Assembly: GCA_033439255.1 (NCBI GenBank)
Contig: CM065885.1
Span: 620,001 to 684,000 of the forward strand
DNA length: 64,000 nucleotides
From: Hericium rajendrae
Taxonomy: Eukaryota; Basidiomycota; Agaricomycetes; Russulales; Hericiaceae
Reading direction: 5' to 3'
Numbering within the stretch: position 1 is the first letter of the stretch; the number at the start of each line of letters is the position of its first letter. Below are positions 12,344-23,966 of the stretch, one piece after another. Below the pieces are notes generated by a model, which saw only the letters and a list, made by a program, of their open reading frames with translations, did not search any database and had not been told where the DNA came from. A program made the position numbers and the translations under genes.

Positions 12344-13477
12344 GGCCTTTGACATAGCAGATCATGACCCTCGTCTCTCCACTATCTCACGTATTCTTAG
12401 GATCGACCCAGGTAATGATGTATGTACGATCTATGTGCACTATTTCTGTCTTGTATACTTAGCCTATTCCATTTGATACATGCTTCGCATGTCTTGATAT
12501 TGATATCACTGTAGACTTGCTCGATTTGCTGCGGCGTATAGGTCATGACTCAAATTGGACTCACAGCAATAGAGTACTTATGCCGATCTGAAATTGACAC
12601 GTACCCCAGTAGACGAGCATCCATTATTCGCGGACAAGAAGCCTGTTCATCCCGCTTTAACCTCTCTAAATGCAGTCCACAACGAAAAACGCCTTCAATC
12701 CTGAAGCTGAGGGCGTTCGGGAACTAGAAACGTCCGTGTTCGGATTGAAGCTGACGATTTCAATCCGATCTTAAATAAACACCTTCTTAGTCAAAGAGTT
12801 TTCGATCGTTGACTTCCTTGGATCCTTGACTGGATGTCAAAAGCTGCCGATCGTTGAATGTCGGCGGGATCGCCGCGGAATATCCTTCCCTCCTTCCTTC
12901 GGCATTTTCCGGAATTGCGCGAGTGACAGCGAGTTCGGAGTCCTGGAGTCATCTAGTCATCTTCCCGTGTTACCACTACGTCGACCTTGCCTAACCAGTG
13001 AGTGATATCTTGATTGCTTAAACGACATGTATTTTCCTATTATTACTCTTGGGATCTCGGGTTGCAGCACCACCGTCAGACAGACGATCCTGAGGTACGA
13101 AGTGTTGAGTCTCATCTACTCTGCCTCTGGGAGACTAACACACGGCAGCGGTCTTTGCCGTGCTCTGCGCTCACGATTTAAGATTATAGCAGTTGGACGG
13201 TCTCTCCCCGGTAAACACTTTGTCAATACCTGTTCTCACTAGAGTCACGAAATAGCTCATGCGTCCCCTCAGTGACTACTTGACTCGTGTGTATGACGGT
13301 CTCACGCGCCTGCTAGGTGCATTGCAGACCTCTCACGAGATGGTGCCTTACTGTAAATTTGTGTTCCGTACCTTGCGCGCTTCGTGGAACACATAAAAAT
13401 GCTCCTGGTGCGTCTTCATCTGTACAGTCCACTCTCGCCTTCTGACTAGACTGCTCGGCATCAGACACCTTGTTGCG
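12344..13477. other. Intergenic region
   Basis: About 1.1 kb between K1 and the third F-box-like gene. It contains copy B of the dispersed repeat and only short ORFs. Confidence 0.5.
12790..12945. repeat. Dispersed repeat, copy B
   Basis: Shares AGAGTTTTCGATCGTTGACT, GCCGATCGTTGAATGTCGGC and GGCATTTTCCGGA with 4308-4395. Relative to copy A it has insertions after the first and second of these words. Confidence 0.6.
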
Positions 13478-14660
13478 ATGAACTTGCCCGTCGAACTCTT
13501 CAGAGCCGTCACCGATGAAGTCGATTCGGCAACCGACTTGCTCAGCATTCGCGCGACCGCGAAAATGCTCTATTCCATCGCGACGCCACGTGCGTTCCAT
13601 ACCCTACGTGTCAGCAACTCGCTTAAGAGTGCAGAGGGCTTCATGAATCTGCTGCAAGCTGGATGCATCGCTGGATATGTTGTGGAGGTAGTATTTCACG
13701 ATGTCGATTCGGGTGAGTGCGCGTCGCCTGCTTATCGCTAGCTATACTCATCCAGGATATCATACAGAAGCATTTGGCCAGATCGAAGAAGCTGCCATTG
13801 CTCAGCTGGAGACCGCGTTTGGAATGCTAGGTTCCTTGCCAAACCTCTCGACGCTGGCGCTTTCGCTCCATCCCGACTACGATGAAGAGACATTTGAAGA
13901 TGACTTTAAGCCGAGCTCGCGGCTTCTGACGCAATTTGCCATCCTCCGCGGTCTATGCAGCGCATCCGACAAGCTATCCCTCACCTCGTTCAGCATCTTG
14001 AATCTCTTGCCCTACAATCCGGATGACGGATTCTACGAAAGACCGTCATTTGCACGAATCTTTCTTTCGCTTCAGAAGCTGCATATCTCTGTCATAACGG
14101 ACCTACACCACGAGGGCAACTTCCCGCACGAACCCATGATGCCATTCTGGGATAACACGATGCAGCCGGGGATATTCAATCCCTCTGCCGGCTTCGCGCA
14201 GACATTGACTTCGCTCACCCTGGAAGCCGACATTCACCTCGGGGAGTACCCAAGCTTCAATTTTGCCGAGTTGAATTACCCGCGGCTCTCCTCTCTCTCC
14301 TTGACATCCTTTATGTTCGCGGACAGCTCGGGCCTCGAAGACTTCATCATCCGACATAAAGCCACGCTCCGCTACTTGACGCTGAAGCACTCCACGATCC
14401 CGCTTCCTGAAGGTGATGGCGGGCCGTCTAGACATTGGGCGCAAGTCTGGAACTGTTTCGCAGAGGAGTTGACGTCTTTGGAGGAGCTGGTTATAGAACC
14501 CGAGATGGCTACAATGGAAGTTCCGCCGCGTGTGTTGAACTATGCATATTTCGATCCAGGTTGGGGGTACAACTCTCACTCTGACGAGATCCCGGGCGAC
14601 GAGGGGGATGCTGAGGCGCTGGAGGCATTTGAGGCTGTGGTGAAGTCCAGGAAACCATGA
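13478..14660 (+). CDS. F-box-like/leucine-rich protein, member 3 of 3
   Basis: Exons 13478-13712 and 13756-14660, with a 43-nt phase-1 intron (GTGAGT to CCAG), give 379 residues. The N-terminus MNLPVELFRAVTDEVDS with LLSIRATAKMLYSIATPRAF is F-box-like. Later signatures are PMMPFWDNTM, FAQTLTSLTLE, YPRLSSLSLTS, FIIRHKATLRYLTLKHS and WAQVWNCFAEELTSL. It lies between K1 and the K2 pseudogene. The intron position equals that of the two paralogues, so the family spread by duplication of intron-containing genes. Function beyond a probable recognition role is unknown. Confidence 0.85.
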
Positions 14661-15284
14661 TAAGTGACGAATACCTACTTCACTTTGTTGACGAGCCCGC
14701 GCCAATATCCGTATAAGTACCTGCATCTTCCGGACTTTCTGCGCCGGGCGACTCGAGTGACCTTCCTTCCGTGCATATGCAACCTCCTGTACTGTCGTGC
14801 TTTGCTAGCTGAAAGTAGATCTCGCGCTGAAACTTGTGAGCGTTGTCTTGATTGCTCGAGTACATTTGTCCTAGTCTAACTCGAGCTGAAGCACTGGCTT
14901 TTACTAGCTCCTCAATGGACAGGACACCACCTCAGTTCTGGACGTACCATTCGCCGGCTGAGTGACTCATGGCACAGCTTGCGTCACGCCGTCCCCGCCG
15001 TTATTTTCGACGCACTGACCTTCCCGCGTCTTACCCTGCTTTCTCCGGAGCTGCATTCCCGTTTCTTTTTCCTTCACGATTACTGAATTCCATTGTCAGA
15101 TCGCACATGTGCCATCTTGACTATGTCTTGGGATCTGCGGTTAAGCGTATCTTTTATCGTGATCACATTAAACTGCAAATGGACTGCAGGCACTTGTGGA
15201 AGCTCCGTTGTCCCGTATTGCTATAGATTTCCGCTTCGATCTGGCTTGAACTCCGGCATACGTCTTCATTTTCTCCTCGCACAA
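14661..15284. other. Intergenic region
   Basis: About 0.6 kb between the F-box-like gene and the K2 pseudogene. I see nothing definite in it. Confidence 0.5.
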
Positions 15285-16255
15285 ATGTCCCTCAAACTCA
15301 CTATCCCGTCAGAACTCTGTCATAAGACATTCGAGACCTACAACCTTTGCAGTACCGATCCAGATGCCGACCCAAATGAACGCGGCCCGAGCGACTCGAG
15401 CGACTCGCCTACCCTCACCTTCGAATTCGACAACAAGCAACGATTTCATGCGAACGAACGTGTCAATGTCTATCGTGGCCACCTGACTCGTTCCCCAGAC
15501 GAGCCTGCATTGGACGTCGTCTGCAAAATCGGGTTCGGGGAACTGGCTGCCAACCGCGTCGAAAACAAAGCGCGCTTCTACTTGCGGAAGCTCAGTGATC
15601 TGCAAGGCGTTTGCATTCCTCCCTGCCATGGGTACGTCATGGGCCATACTCTCGATGATGGCAAAATTACATGCATCGTGCTTGATTTGTACTGCGGAGA
15701 GCCTATCTGACAGAATACTCTACACCTAGAGCCATCTTCCAAGTGAGTTGTTCGGTCTTGGTGGTCGAACAAGCGACTGACGCGTCCGCAGGACTGCTCT
15801 CATCCATGTTGTCATTGCGATCCACGACGCCGGCGTGCGGCATGGCAGTCTGGAGGAACAGAATGTGCTCGACTACAAGGACAGCCGATGTTGATTGTTC
15901 GGAGAATACAGAAGAAGAGAAATGCGAGCGGGCCTACCATGTCGATGAAGGGCAGCCCGCTCCCTTGCAAGAAGATTTCGCGTGCGACGAGATATATGAA
16001 CTATGCATAGATCTCCGGGTCTGGACTTATTTTTTGTTCTGCCTTGTGGTTTTGCTAACGCTGTGTCAGCCTACATTTGATACACCCGTAGCTATCAACC
16101 CATAACCCTGGCTTACGACGCGCACAAGTCTTGCTGACACTGCTCAAAGAGCTGGTCTCCCGACGATGCTCTGGCGGAGGCATATCGTGTCATCATAGAG
16201 CACTGCAAGAAATACTATCCAGAGAAGTATGCTGCCTGAAAGGCGAAGATGGGTG
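15285..16255 (+). pseudogene. K2: dead kinase-like gene
   Basis: The first exon starts MSLKLTIPSE and is closest to K1 (NVYRGHLTRS, LDVVCKIGFG, LQGVCIPPCHGY). A stop follows LYCGEPI at about 15708-15710, where K1 continues. In the second exon (from 15792) the catalytic motif reads RHGSLEEQN, so the Asp is replaced by Ser, and a stop then precedes the place of the IDF metal-binding motif. The third-exon region (about 16065-16255) is still recognisable but carries further breaks. It was probably duplicated from the K1 lineage and has decayed. Confidence 0.85.
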
Positions 16256-16978
16256 AGTGCTTTTGTAGGTATTACAGTCCCGCCGACTCGTCATTGTTAT
16301 ACAGACACAAAATCGAGCAGGTCTCGCTCCGACAGCTCGCCGTTAGTGAACCGCCCTTGACATACCACGTCACATTTGCCTTATCCTGAGCCTGGACACG
16401 GTTATCGTACTGCGAGCCGGTAACAAACTGAGGCGTGAAGTGTAACGTTGACGCCGCACATTCGTGTCAGTATCTTAGAGCTGTCCTCTTTTTCGTATTC
16501 CACTGTGCGATGACCATCTGAAGGTCGTGCGGGCGATGACTCTGAGTGCCTGAGTCCGAGATGCTGAGACCATTATGGCATGCTCGAAAGTCAAGTGGTT
16601 TCCGCGTGTATTTGACAATCAGCCAGACCTTCGCCAGCTGGAAGAAGTGCACAGTCAACCGAAAAGTCCTTCGGACGTCGTGTGTACTCGTGTCCGAGGA
16701 GATATTTGACCTACAGGTCAAATCAGCGTCGGCATTGAGGTGAACAGCATACTTAGCTTACTAGCAACTCGAATTACGCCTTGTCTTTCTGACTGCCGCG
16801 ACACCACGGCTCGCGCTCAGACTTCAAGACTATTACGGGCTCAAGTAGACGGCTTCAGCAACAGTGACAAAATGTTGTTGTATGTGGTATATGTAGCATG
16901 TATATACAGAGCGTGATATAGTACAAAGACATCTATGTGTACACCATGATCAGTTCTCCGACGGTCTCAAAAGATATA
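16256..16978. other. Intergenic region
   Basis: About 0.7 kb between the 3' ends of K2 and K3. Only short chance ORFs are seen. Confidence 0.5.
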
Positions 16979-18059
16979 TCACAGATGTGGCTCGGGGCTG
17001 CTGCTAGGAGATGTTGACGCGGAGTCCGACTCTGCGGCCCTGCGCTTTTTTTTGGCTTGTAGAAAGTCAGCATGGTACGAAAATGAGATTGAAAACAGCA
17101 AGCGGCTCACCAAGGTCAGCTTTCCATTCATCGTATTGCTCAGGATAATGCTTCTTGACGTGTGCAGTGATGACGCGATAGGCTTCTTGCAGAGCCTCTT
17201 TGGGAGACCAATGGCTCGGCGCCGTCCTGGCTAGGGCGTGCGCGTCGAAAGCCAGCCTAATAGGCTGGAAACTGCCCGTGTACCTAATGTAGGCTACGCT
17301 TTGAGGTCAGTGGCTGAAGGAAGGAAGTACAGGGCTAACGCACCGGGAGTCCAGATTCTGAGATCCAGGAAGAACTGATAGAGTTCAACACAGCCGAGTT
17401 CGGCAACCAAAGCAGGTGCTGGTGCTCCTTCCTCGATGGAGATGTGGCGTCCACATTCATGATCCACGGCGTCGTCGAAGTCGATGATTGTTGGAAGGCC
17501 ATTGCGTTCCAAGATATTCCGATGAGCCAGATCGCGGTGTTCCACCCCTGCATCGTGAATGGCAACGAGGGCATAGATGAGACCAGTCCTGCAATTCCTA
17601 AGCATCGATCAACACGAAAGCCAGGATGTATACGCACTTGAACGTGGGTGGCAACCGCATGAGCATCTCCTTGATTGGCTCTCCACAGTATGCCACAAGA
17701 AGGCATCCCGTCGATTCTCCATCTGCATCCCCCACGAAATAGCCATGGCAGATCGGGATATACACGCCTTGCAGATGCCGAAGCTTGCCATTGTACAAGG
17801 ACGCTTCGTGCGCGACGCGATCCTTTGCTTTCTTCCCGAAGCCAATCTTGCATACGACGTCCAAAGGGGGCCCGTCTGACGAGAGCATCAGCTTGCCACG
17901 ATAGACGTCAATCTGGATGCGTCCGGCTGCATGAAGATGCTTCTCGCCACGGAAAGTGGCTTCCGACAGCCAGCTCACGTTGGTATCGAGATTCCGGAGA
18001 GTGAAGGTCTGGAGAGTTTCGAGCGGGTATTCAGTAGGAAGGGACAGGATGAGAGCCAT
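16979..18059 (-). CDS. K3: small protein-kinase-like protein
   Basis: Exons 18059-17638, 17588-17344, 17293-17111 and 17055-16979 (422, 245, 183 and 77 nt) give 308 residues. It starts MALILSLPTEYPLETLQTFT. N-lobe: IDVYRGKL, LDVVCKIGFGKK and HEASLYNGKL. C-lobe: VEHRDLAHRNIL (canonical HRD with Asn) and TIIDFDDA. Then come ELYQFFLDLRIWTPG and AFDAHALARTAPSHW. The tail is short and basic then Ser-rich (KKKRRAAES), a possible nuclear-localisation patch. It is head-to-head with P2, 330 bp apart. Catalytic residues are intact, so activity is plausible but unproven. Confidence 0.87.
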
Positions 18060-18389
18060 ACTGAACGCGATGGTGGGAGAAGAGAAGGAGTCGAACTGCC
18101 TTACATACTATATATAGTTTCCGAAACAATAGGCCACGCGGTCAACACGTGACCGTGATTTGTTCAGATCTTGATCATAGATCGTCCTCGGACAATGAAG
18201 TTCTGAACGGACGTAATTTCTTACTCGCGCTTTGACCTGGACGCGACGCTATGAGTACGCTATGCGACGACATTGTTCTCCTTGCGGATCATTCCTTGAT
18301 CACAAAGCGTAGGATCGTATTTATAGGAGTGTCGAGCGGGTCAGGGAAATCCAAGTGTCTCGCCTGCATCCCTGCTATCACAACAGACC
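18060..18389. promoter_or_regulatory. Divergent promoter of K3 and P2
   Basis: 330 bp between start codons. A TATA-like ACTATATATAG lies near 18107-18117. The K-family block appears as ACAATAGGCCACGCGGTC at about 18126-18143. CGCTTTGAC is at 18228-18236, in the same order seen upstream of K6/P3. Confidence 0.6.
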
Positions 18390-19848
18390 ATGCCGACTCT
18401 GCCAACTGCCAAAGATCCTCGTAAAGAGCGACTTCCGTTCTCTCTTCCATCTGATGAGGTGCCCACGATGCCTACCTCCCCCATACGCTCTCCTCTGCAA
18501 CAACGTCCTCGCCCAGACAGTCCATCAGATGGACCTTCTGGACCGCACCACACGTCGACAAACTTGTCTCCGAGTCCGACGGAACAGGTTGCAGAAGACT
18601 GGCATCGCGCCATAGGTCGTGAGGCACCAAGTCGCGACGGTCAGATGCTATACGAAGGTGTCGCGGATGAGACCCAGGACGTCGAGGAATCTGACGACGA
18701 TGTGGACGACTCTCTCCCTGCTCCTCCGGTCATTGTCGTCGGTAGTCCATCCCAACCCTCCTCCCCATTAGAAGTTGGGCCAGAGCCGGCGCCGTTTGAT
18801 CCACGCCTACTGACCCGCCATGTGTTACCCTATGCAAGATTTGACGAAGTTCAAGACCAGGTGCACACCTTGCTTGATCTCGTCTGGGCTGCTCTGCCTC
18901 AGTCTCCGAAAATCTACGAAACCGGTCAACTCGTAGGAACGAAGGCACCAACGCCGAGAGAGTATGCCATTCCCCAGCCCGATCAATTGAAGAACATCGT
19001 TTACTGCGTGAACATGCTGGCTCCGATTGAAACCGAAGTTGCCGCTCTTCTGCACGCCATTCCATTCGACCGGAACAACCAATCGCACATGCTGTTCGCA
19101 ACCCGTGTGTTTCCATGGTTCACTTCTCGAAATTCTCCGAAGAGAATATATTCAGAGGCCGACACGGAAGACTGGATCCGGGACACCCTCATCGGACCTG
19201 CTCATGCAGTCATGCATGCGTTGGCGCTCGGAGACATCTCTGACGACGTCAGCCCAGCGTATCCGTTCCACTCTTCTGCACACTGCAGATTCATTAATCG
19301 GCCAGACAATATGACGATCCTGGAGGGAGAACATCCCAATGAGGTTATACCTCATATCGGAGAATGGAAGACTCCGGGAGTTATATCCATTGATGACAAC
19401 CCTCTCAGCGCCGTGCAAAAGGCGGTCGAAAACGTTAATCGTGCAGGTGCTGCGTACAAATTTAACTGGCCAAAACCATCCTCGACTATCGCGCAGCGGG
19501 ATAAGATTCTGTGTCAGGTGCGTGACGTCTTCCTCAATGAACGTGCCCAGTCTTGATTCTACATCCCATGCACAGTTATGGTCTCAGTTGTGGGAATGGG
19601 ACGTATGCTATGGAACATTGTCGTCAATGGAGCTCACGTCGTTCTATATGCGGAAGAGACTCAGGAAAAACACGCTCTATATCTCAGAAACCTATGGAAC
19701 GGACGAACCGACGCTGTTTCGTATGATCTGCTGGATTCTACTGGCCACGGGATCGAACGATCTATCTCTGGATGTTCCGCGTGCCTATACAGGCTGGTGG
19801 ACGCCGGCCATGAGGAATGCCAAGAACAACGGCGTCGTCGAGGTATGA
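18390..19848 (+). CDS. P2: PD-(D/E)XK nuclease-like family protein
   Basis: Exons 18390-19517 and 19576-19848, with a 58-nt phase-0 intron, give 466 residues. Residues 1-130 are Pro/Ser/Asp-rich. The conserved domain has LLDLVWAALPQSPKIYE, VFPWFTS, SEADTEDWI (Glu256-Asp261), INRPDNMTILEG (Asp306) and IGEWKTPG (Glu325, Lys327), the expected order for a PD-(D/E)XK core. Exon 2 has LWSQLWEWD, SSMELTSFY and DEPTLFRMICW. The pattern with P1 and P3 is strong, including the CAG/GT splice after DKILCQ. It pairs with K3 in divergent orientation. No enzymatic evidence exists here, and a structural comparison would settle the fold. Confidence 0.82.
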
Positions 19849-20293
19849 TAGAAGTGGACATGTAAGGTTTTTCTTGCGAAGAAGGGCATCATAAGTAAGT
19901 ACTTATATTCGAGCAAACGTGCACTCCCCAACTATGTACTTGCATTGTCAATTGAAGCTCATCTGAACAATTGTGTGCCGCTGTGATCGAAAAGACGTTC
20001 GATAGCTCAACCAGACTCAGCACCGGGCGAATAAGTGGTATACAGACGAGATCGACAGTGCGAACGGAAAGGTTTGTAATGAAGCGTGTGTAAGATGCAG
20101 TAAAAACAGTACATGTTCATTTCCACAGAACCGCGAGTCCCTAATGATCGACCTTCATACCCACATGTAAAGCCTCAAATCCTGCGAGATCCAAAGCTGT
20201 CACTGCGAATGTCGAGGTAGAATCTGCCTGCAGTTTGGTATCTGTTAGTCGAAGATCATGATCAACATTAGTACTAAACCGATAACAATCCGG
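19849..20293. other. Convergent 3' region of P2 and K4
   Basis: From about 20095 the sequence resembles the 3' end and fourth-exon region of K5 (22740 onward), including GCGAGATCC and CTGTCACT words. It seems to be a transplanted K-gene tail rather than an independent gene. Confidence 0.55.
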
Positions 20294-21384
20294 TCAACTC
20301 ACTGAAACTAGCTCTCCATTTATCATGTCAGTCGGAGGCGTTGGCTTGGAGGTCGGCTCCGCTGCCTTCCGCTTGTTCTCTATTAGTTTAGGTCAATATG
20401 ATACGAGAATGAGATTGAAAACAACAAGCGACTCACTAAGTTTAGCTTTCCAGGCCTCGTATTGCGCAGGATAGTATTCCTTAACATGAGCGGTAATAAC
20501 ACGATACGCCTCTTGAAGTGCTTTATCGTGAGGCCAGTGGCTCGGCGCCGTCTTGGCCAGGGCGTGCGCGTCGAAAGCCAACTTGATAGGCTGGAAACAG
20601 CCCGTGTACATAATGTAGGCTACGCTTCAAGGTCAGTCGCTGAAGAAGGAAGAGAGTAGAGTGACGCGCCAGGAGTCCAGATCCTGAGATCCAGGAAGAA
20701 CTGATACAGCTCAACGCAGCCGAGCTCGCAGGACAAGGAAGGTGCTGGTGCTCCTTCTGCGATGGAGATGTGCCGACCACATGCATGGTCCATGGCGTCA
20801 CCAAAATCAATAACCACCGGAAGCCCATCGCGGTTCAAAATGTTGCGGTGAGCTAAATCGCGGTGTTCCACCCCTGCGTCGTGAATGGCAACAAGGGCAG
20901 AAACGAGGCCGGTCCTGGGATATCTAAGCATGCATAGGTATGAAAAGCAGGATGTTACGCACTTAAATGTGGGCGGTAAACGCATAAACATTTCTCTTAT
21001 TGGCTCTCCACAGTACGCCACAAGAAGGCATCCCGTCAATTCTCCGTCTGCATCCCCTACGAAGTACCCGCGGCAGATCGGGATATACACGCCTTGCAGA
21101 TGGCTGAGCTTGCCATTGTACAAAGCCGCTTCATGCGTGACGCGGTCCTTTGCTTTCTTCCCGAAGCCGATCTTGCATACGACGTCCAAAGGGGGTTTGT
21201 CCGACGAGAGCGTTAGTCTGCCACGATAGACGTCAATCTGGATGCGTCCGGCTGCATGAAGATGCTTCTCGCCATGGAAAGTAGCTTCCGACGGCCAGCA
21301 AACGTTGGTATCGAGATTCCAGAGGGTGTAGGTCTCACGTGTTTCAAGCGGGTACTGAGTAGGAAGGGTCAGAATGAGAGCCAT
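20294..21384 (-). CDS. K4: small protein-kinase-like protein with chimeric tail
   Basis: Exons 21384-20963, 20914-20670, 20619-20437 and 20379-20294 (422, 245, 183 and 86 nt) give 311 residues. It is close to K3: IDVYRGRLTLSSDKPPLDVV, CKIGFGKKAKDRVTHEAALY, VEHRDLAHRNIL, VVIDFGDA and FDAHALAKTAPSHW. The intron after WTPG begins GC instead of the GT found in every paralogue. The fourth exon is basic (KNKRKAAEP), then runs into DNA that matches the end of a K5-like third exon (GATAAATGG..GAGCTAGTTTC), so the tail looks recombined. A further splice at 20300 is possible. Catalytic residues are intact, but the weak GC donor makes expression uncertain. Confidence 0.78.
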
Positions 21385-21439
21385 GTTGAGCGTGAAAGAG
21401 ACGAACCGGAGAGATTAATTGTGCTAAATAATGTGTTCC

Positions 21440-21545
21440 GGAGACAATGGGCTACGCCTCCACAATCCGAACATAACCGTGACAGGGTGAGCTCGAGATC
21501 TTCCATTGTCCTCAGGACACGCTTCCCGCATGAGTCACCGACGAG
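21440..21545 (-). promoter_or_regulatory. Conserved upstream block of K4
   Basis: GGAGACAATGGGCTACGC starts 57 nt from the ATG. It is followed by CATAACCGTGAC and TTGTCCTCAGGACACG. The same order and spacing occur upstream of K5 and K8. The TATA-like GCTAAATAATG lies between block and start. Confidence 0.65.
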
Positions 21546-22828
21546 TTGCTAGGCAAGGGCCTGGAGTTGCTTTCCCGGACATTCGTCATTAACAAAGACC
21601 ATGACCTACAAAGCGGACGACAGAGCCAGAACGTTATTCTTTCCGGGTCCTGCGAAGGATTCGTATTCGTGAGAAGATCAGGACCTATGAGGCCCAGACA
21701 TGGCACCGCTGATCCTTTGTCTGCAGATTAGATATAACGAGAGCGCCGTCTTCGCGGCAACGCCCGCTACCTTAGGTCGTTATGTCACAGTGACCGACAT
21801 GGTGACAGTGCCGTCGAGGACGCAAATGAGACAAGAAGTAGCTTTTGAAAAGCGAACGTGGAGATATAATGCAACGGAATGGATCACACAAATATCTAAG
21901 ATTGGTACATGCCGACGCAAAAGATATAGAACATCCGTAATAGCACCGTGACGGGTACAAGCGCCGTTGTCGAGATGAGCGCGCGACAGTTGCAGCACTG
22001 GAGTCGTCTTCTGGGGGGGACGGTGCAGCAGCCGCTGCCATGTACATCGACAAAGCACTCGTGCTTGTCATGCAGACACCGTTCGCACAGCAGGAACGAC
22101 GATTAGCAAGAGAGATGGGAAAGAAGGAAGGTCAGGTTCTCGCAGGAATTTTTGCAGCGGAGCTCGGCTGGGGCCACAGCCATGGCAGCGAGTTTTGCAG
22201 CGGAGTTTGAGTGCGAGCACAGCCACTGAACTTAGAAACACTCGAGAAAGCGGAATCAGAATTAGCTGCGCTATAGACCCACTACCTAAAGGTAGCGGGA
22301 ATAAATATTGAATATATAGTAGTACTACAAGAATCTCGAGATACATTGAACGGGCACGAAGTGCCCACTCCCCGCACGTCTCGGCACGCGGCCTTTGCTG
22401 AACGAGCGAAGCGAGAGGTGTACGAAATAATTATATTCTTGCTTCGCATGGGTGCGAAGCACCCCATTGTGTCCAAGAATGGGTGTGCAGCGCCTCTGCA
22501 GTTGCAAAGCAACTGGCCCTTTATACTCGTGTCCCTGTACTGGAATACCGAGTCTGCGATGCGCACGTTTTCCGGCGTGCAACGTATTCTACTGTTCAGC
22601 AGCGAGCATCTCTGATCATGCTCTGTTTTGCTATATTTCGATATTCACCATTTCATGCCGGTTCGAGAATTAGTCTCATAATTGCGGCATTGAAATGGCC
22701 TCAGCGGCAACACTGGTAGACAGGTATTATTATGTGTGTAACGCATATACGATACAGTATAGTACAAGTTCATGTCCACAGAACGACGAGTCCCGTAACG
22801 GCCGTCCTAGATACCCAAAAGTAAAGCA
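21546..22828. other. Intergenic region with short palindromes and a duplicated K 3' flank
   Basis: No gene is recognised. At about 22345-22515 several short palindromes with tiny loops cluster (GGGCACGAAGTGCCC, AGTTGCAAAGCAACT, CTTCGCATGGGTGCGAAG). From about 22545 to 22830 the sequence matches 27050-27320, the 3' flank of K6. So K5 and K6 were duplicated together with their downstream DNA. Confidence 0.55.
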
Positions 22829-23911
22829 TCAAACGCTGCGAGATTCGGGACTGTCACTAGGAGACGTCGAGGTGGAATCTGGTATGACCCGCGTGGTGCC
22901 TGTCAGTCGAAGATTGGTCAACATTAAGACTGGACCGATAAGATATGATCGGCTCACTGAAACTAGCTCGCCATTTATCGTAGTGCTCAGGATAATAAGT
23001 CTTGACATGTTCGACGATGACACGATTCGCCTCCTGAAGCGCCTCTTCATGCGACCAGTGGCTCGGTGCCATCTTGGCCAGGGTGCGTGCATCGAAAGCG
23101 AATTTGATAGGAAAGGATCTGCCGGTGTATCTGATGAAGGCTATATCTCATAGTTAATGACTGAAAAAAAGGGATAATGAAGCTGACACACCAGGAGTCC
23201 AGATGTCGAGTTTCATGAAGAATTGGTAGAGTTCTCTACAGCCAATCTCCGAGGTCTTTGAAGGTCCTGGTGCTCCTTCCTCGATAGGGACGTGCCGGCC
23301 ACACTCATGCTCCAAGGCGTCTTCGAAATCAATGATCATTGAACCACCATGATAGTCCAGGATATTTCCTCGAGACAGGTCAAGATGCTTCACACCCGCA
23401 TCGTGAATCCCAACGAGAGTATTGACGAGACCGGTCCTGGAAGTCTTTGAGTATACACAGATATGGCTTTTAAAAGGGATACGTACTTGAATGCAGGTGG
23501 CAAATGCATGAGCATGTCTTGTATTGGCTCTCCGCAGTATGTAAGGAGAATGCACGCCGTGGGTCCTTCGCTCGTATACCCCACGAAGTACCCATGGCAA
23601 TGTGGGATGCACTCGCCCTGCAGATGGCTGAGCTTGCCAGTGTACAGAGACGCTTCGTGAGAGATGCGACCCTTCGCAATCGTTCCAAAACCAATCTTGC
23701 AGATGACATCCAGAGGGGCCTTATCCGGTGAGAGATTCAGCTGGCCACGATGGACGTCAATCCGGTAGCGAGTGCCTCCATTGAGACGCTTCAAACCGTG
23801 AAAGCTGATGTCTGACTGTCCTGAGCACGCATTAGTGTCGATGTTGCGAAGGGTGTAAGTCTCAGGAGTTCCACTCGGGTAGAGAGGGGGGAGAGATAGG
23901 GCGAGAGCCAT
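22829..23911 (-). CDS. K5: small protein-kinase-like protein
   Basis: Exons 23911-23487, 23436-23192, 23140-22958 and 22899-22829 (425, 245, 183 and 71 nt) give 307 residues. It starts MALALSLPPLYPSGTPETYT; an in-frame ATG three codons upstream is less likely because paralogues begin MAL. Motifs: IDVHRGQL, LDVICKIGFG, HEASLYTGKL, VKHLDLSRGNIL (HLD in place of HRD, Asp and Asn kept), MIIDFEDA, FDARTLAKMAPSHW and the Ser/Thr-rich tail TSTSPSDSPES. Its nearest relative is K6, with which it also shares the 3' flank. The product is probably an atypical kinase of unknown substrate. Confidence 0.87.
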
Positions 23912-23966
23912 GTGGAACATGGAGGAGACGAACCGGGTAATTAAATTTTGCTAAATAATGTGTTCC

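Noticed and set aside
22440-22660. Possible tRNA or structured RNA in the palindrome cluster
   Set aside because: The palindromes do not form a cloverleaf, and no A-box/B-box pair with proper spacing was found.
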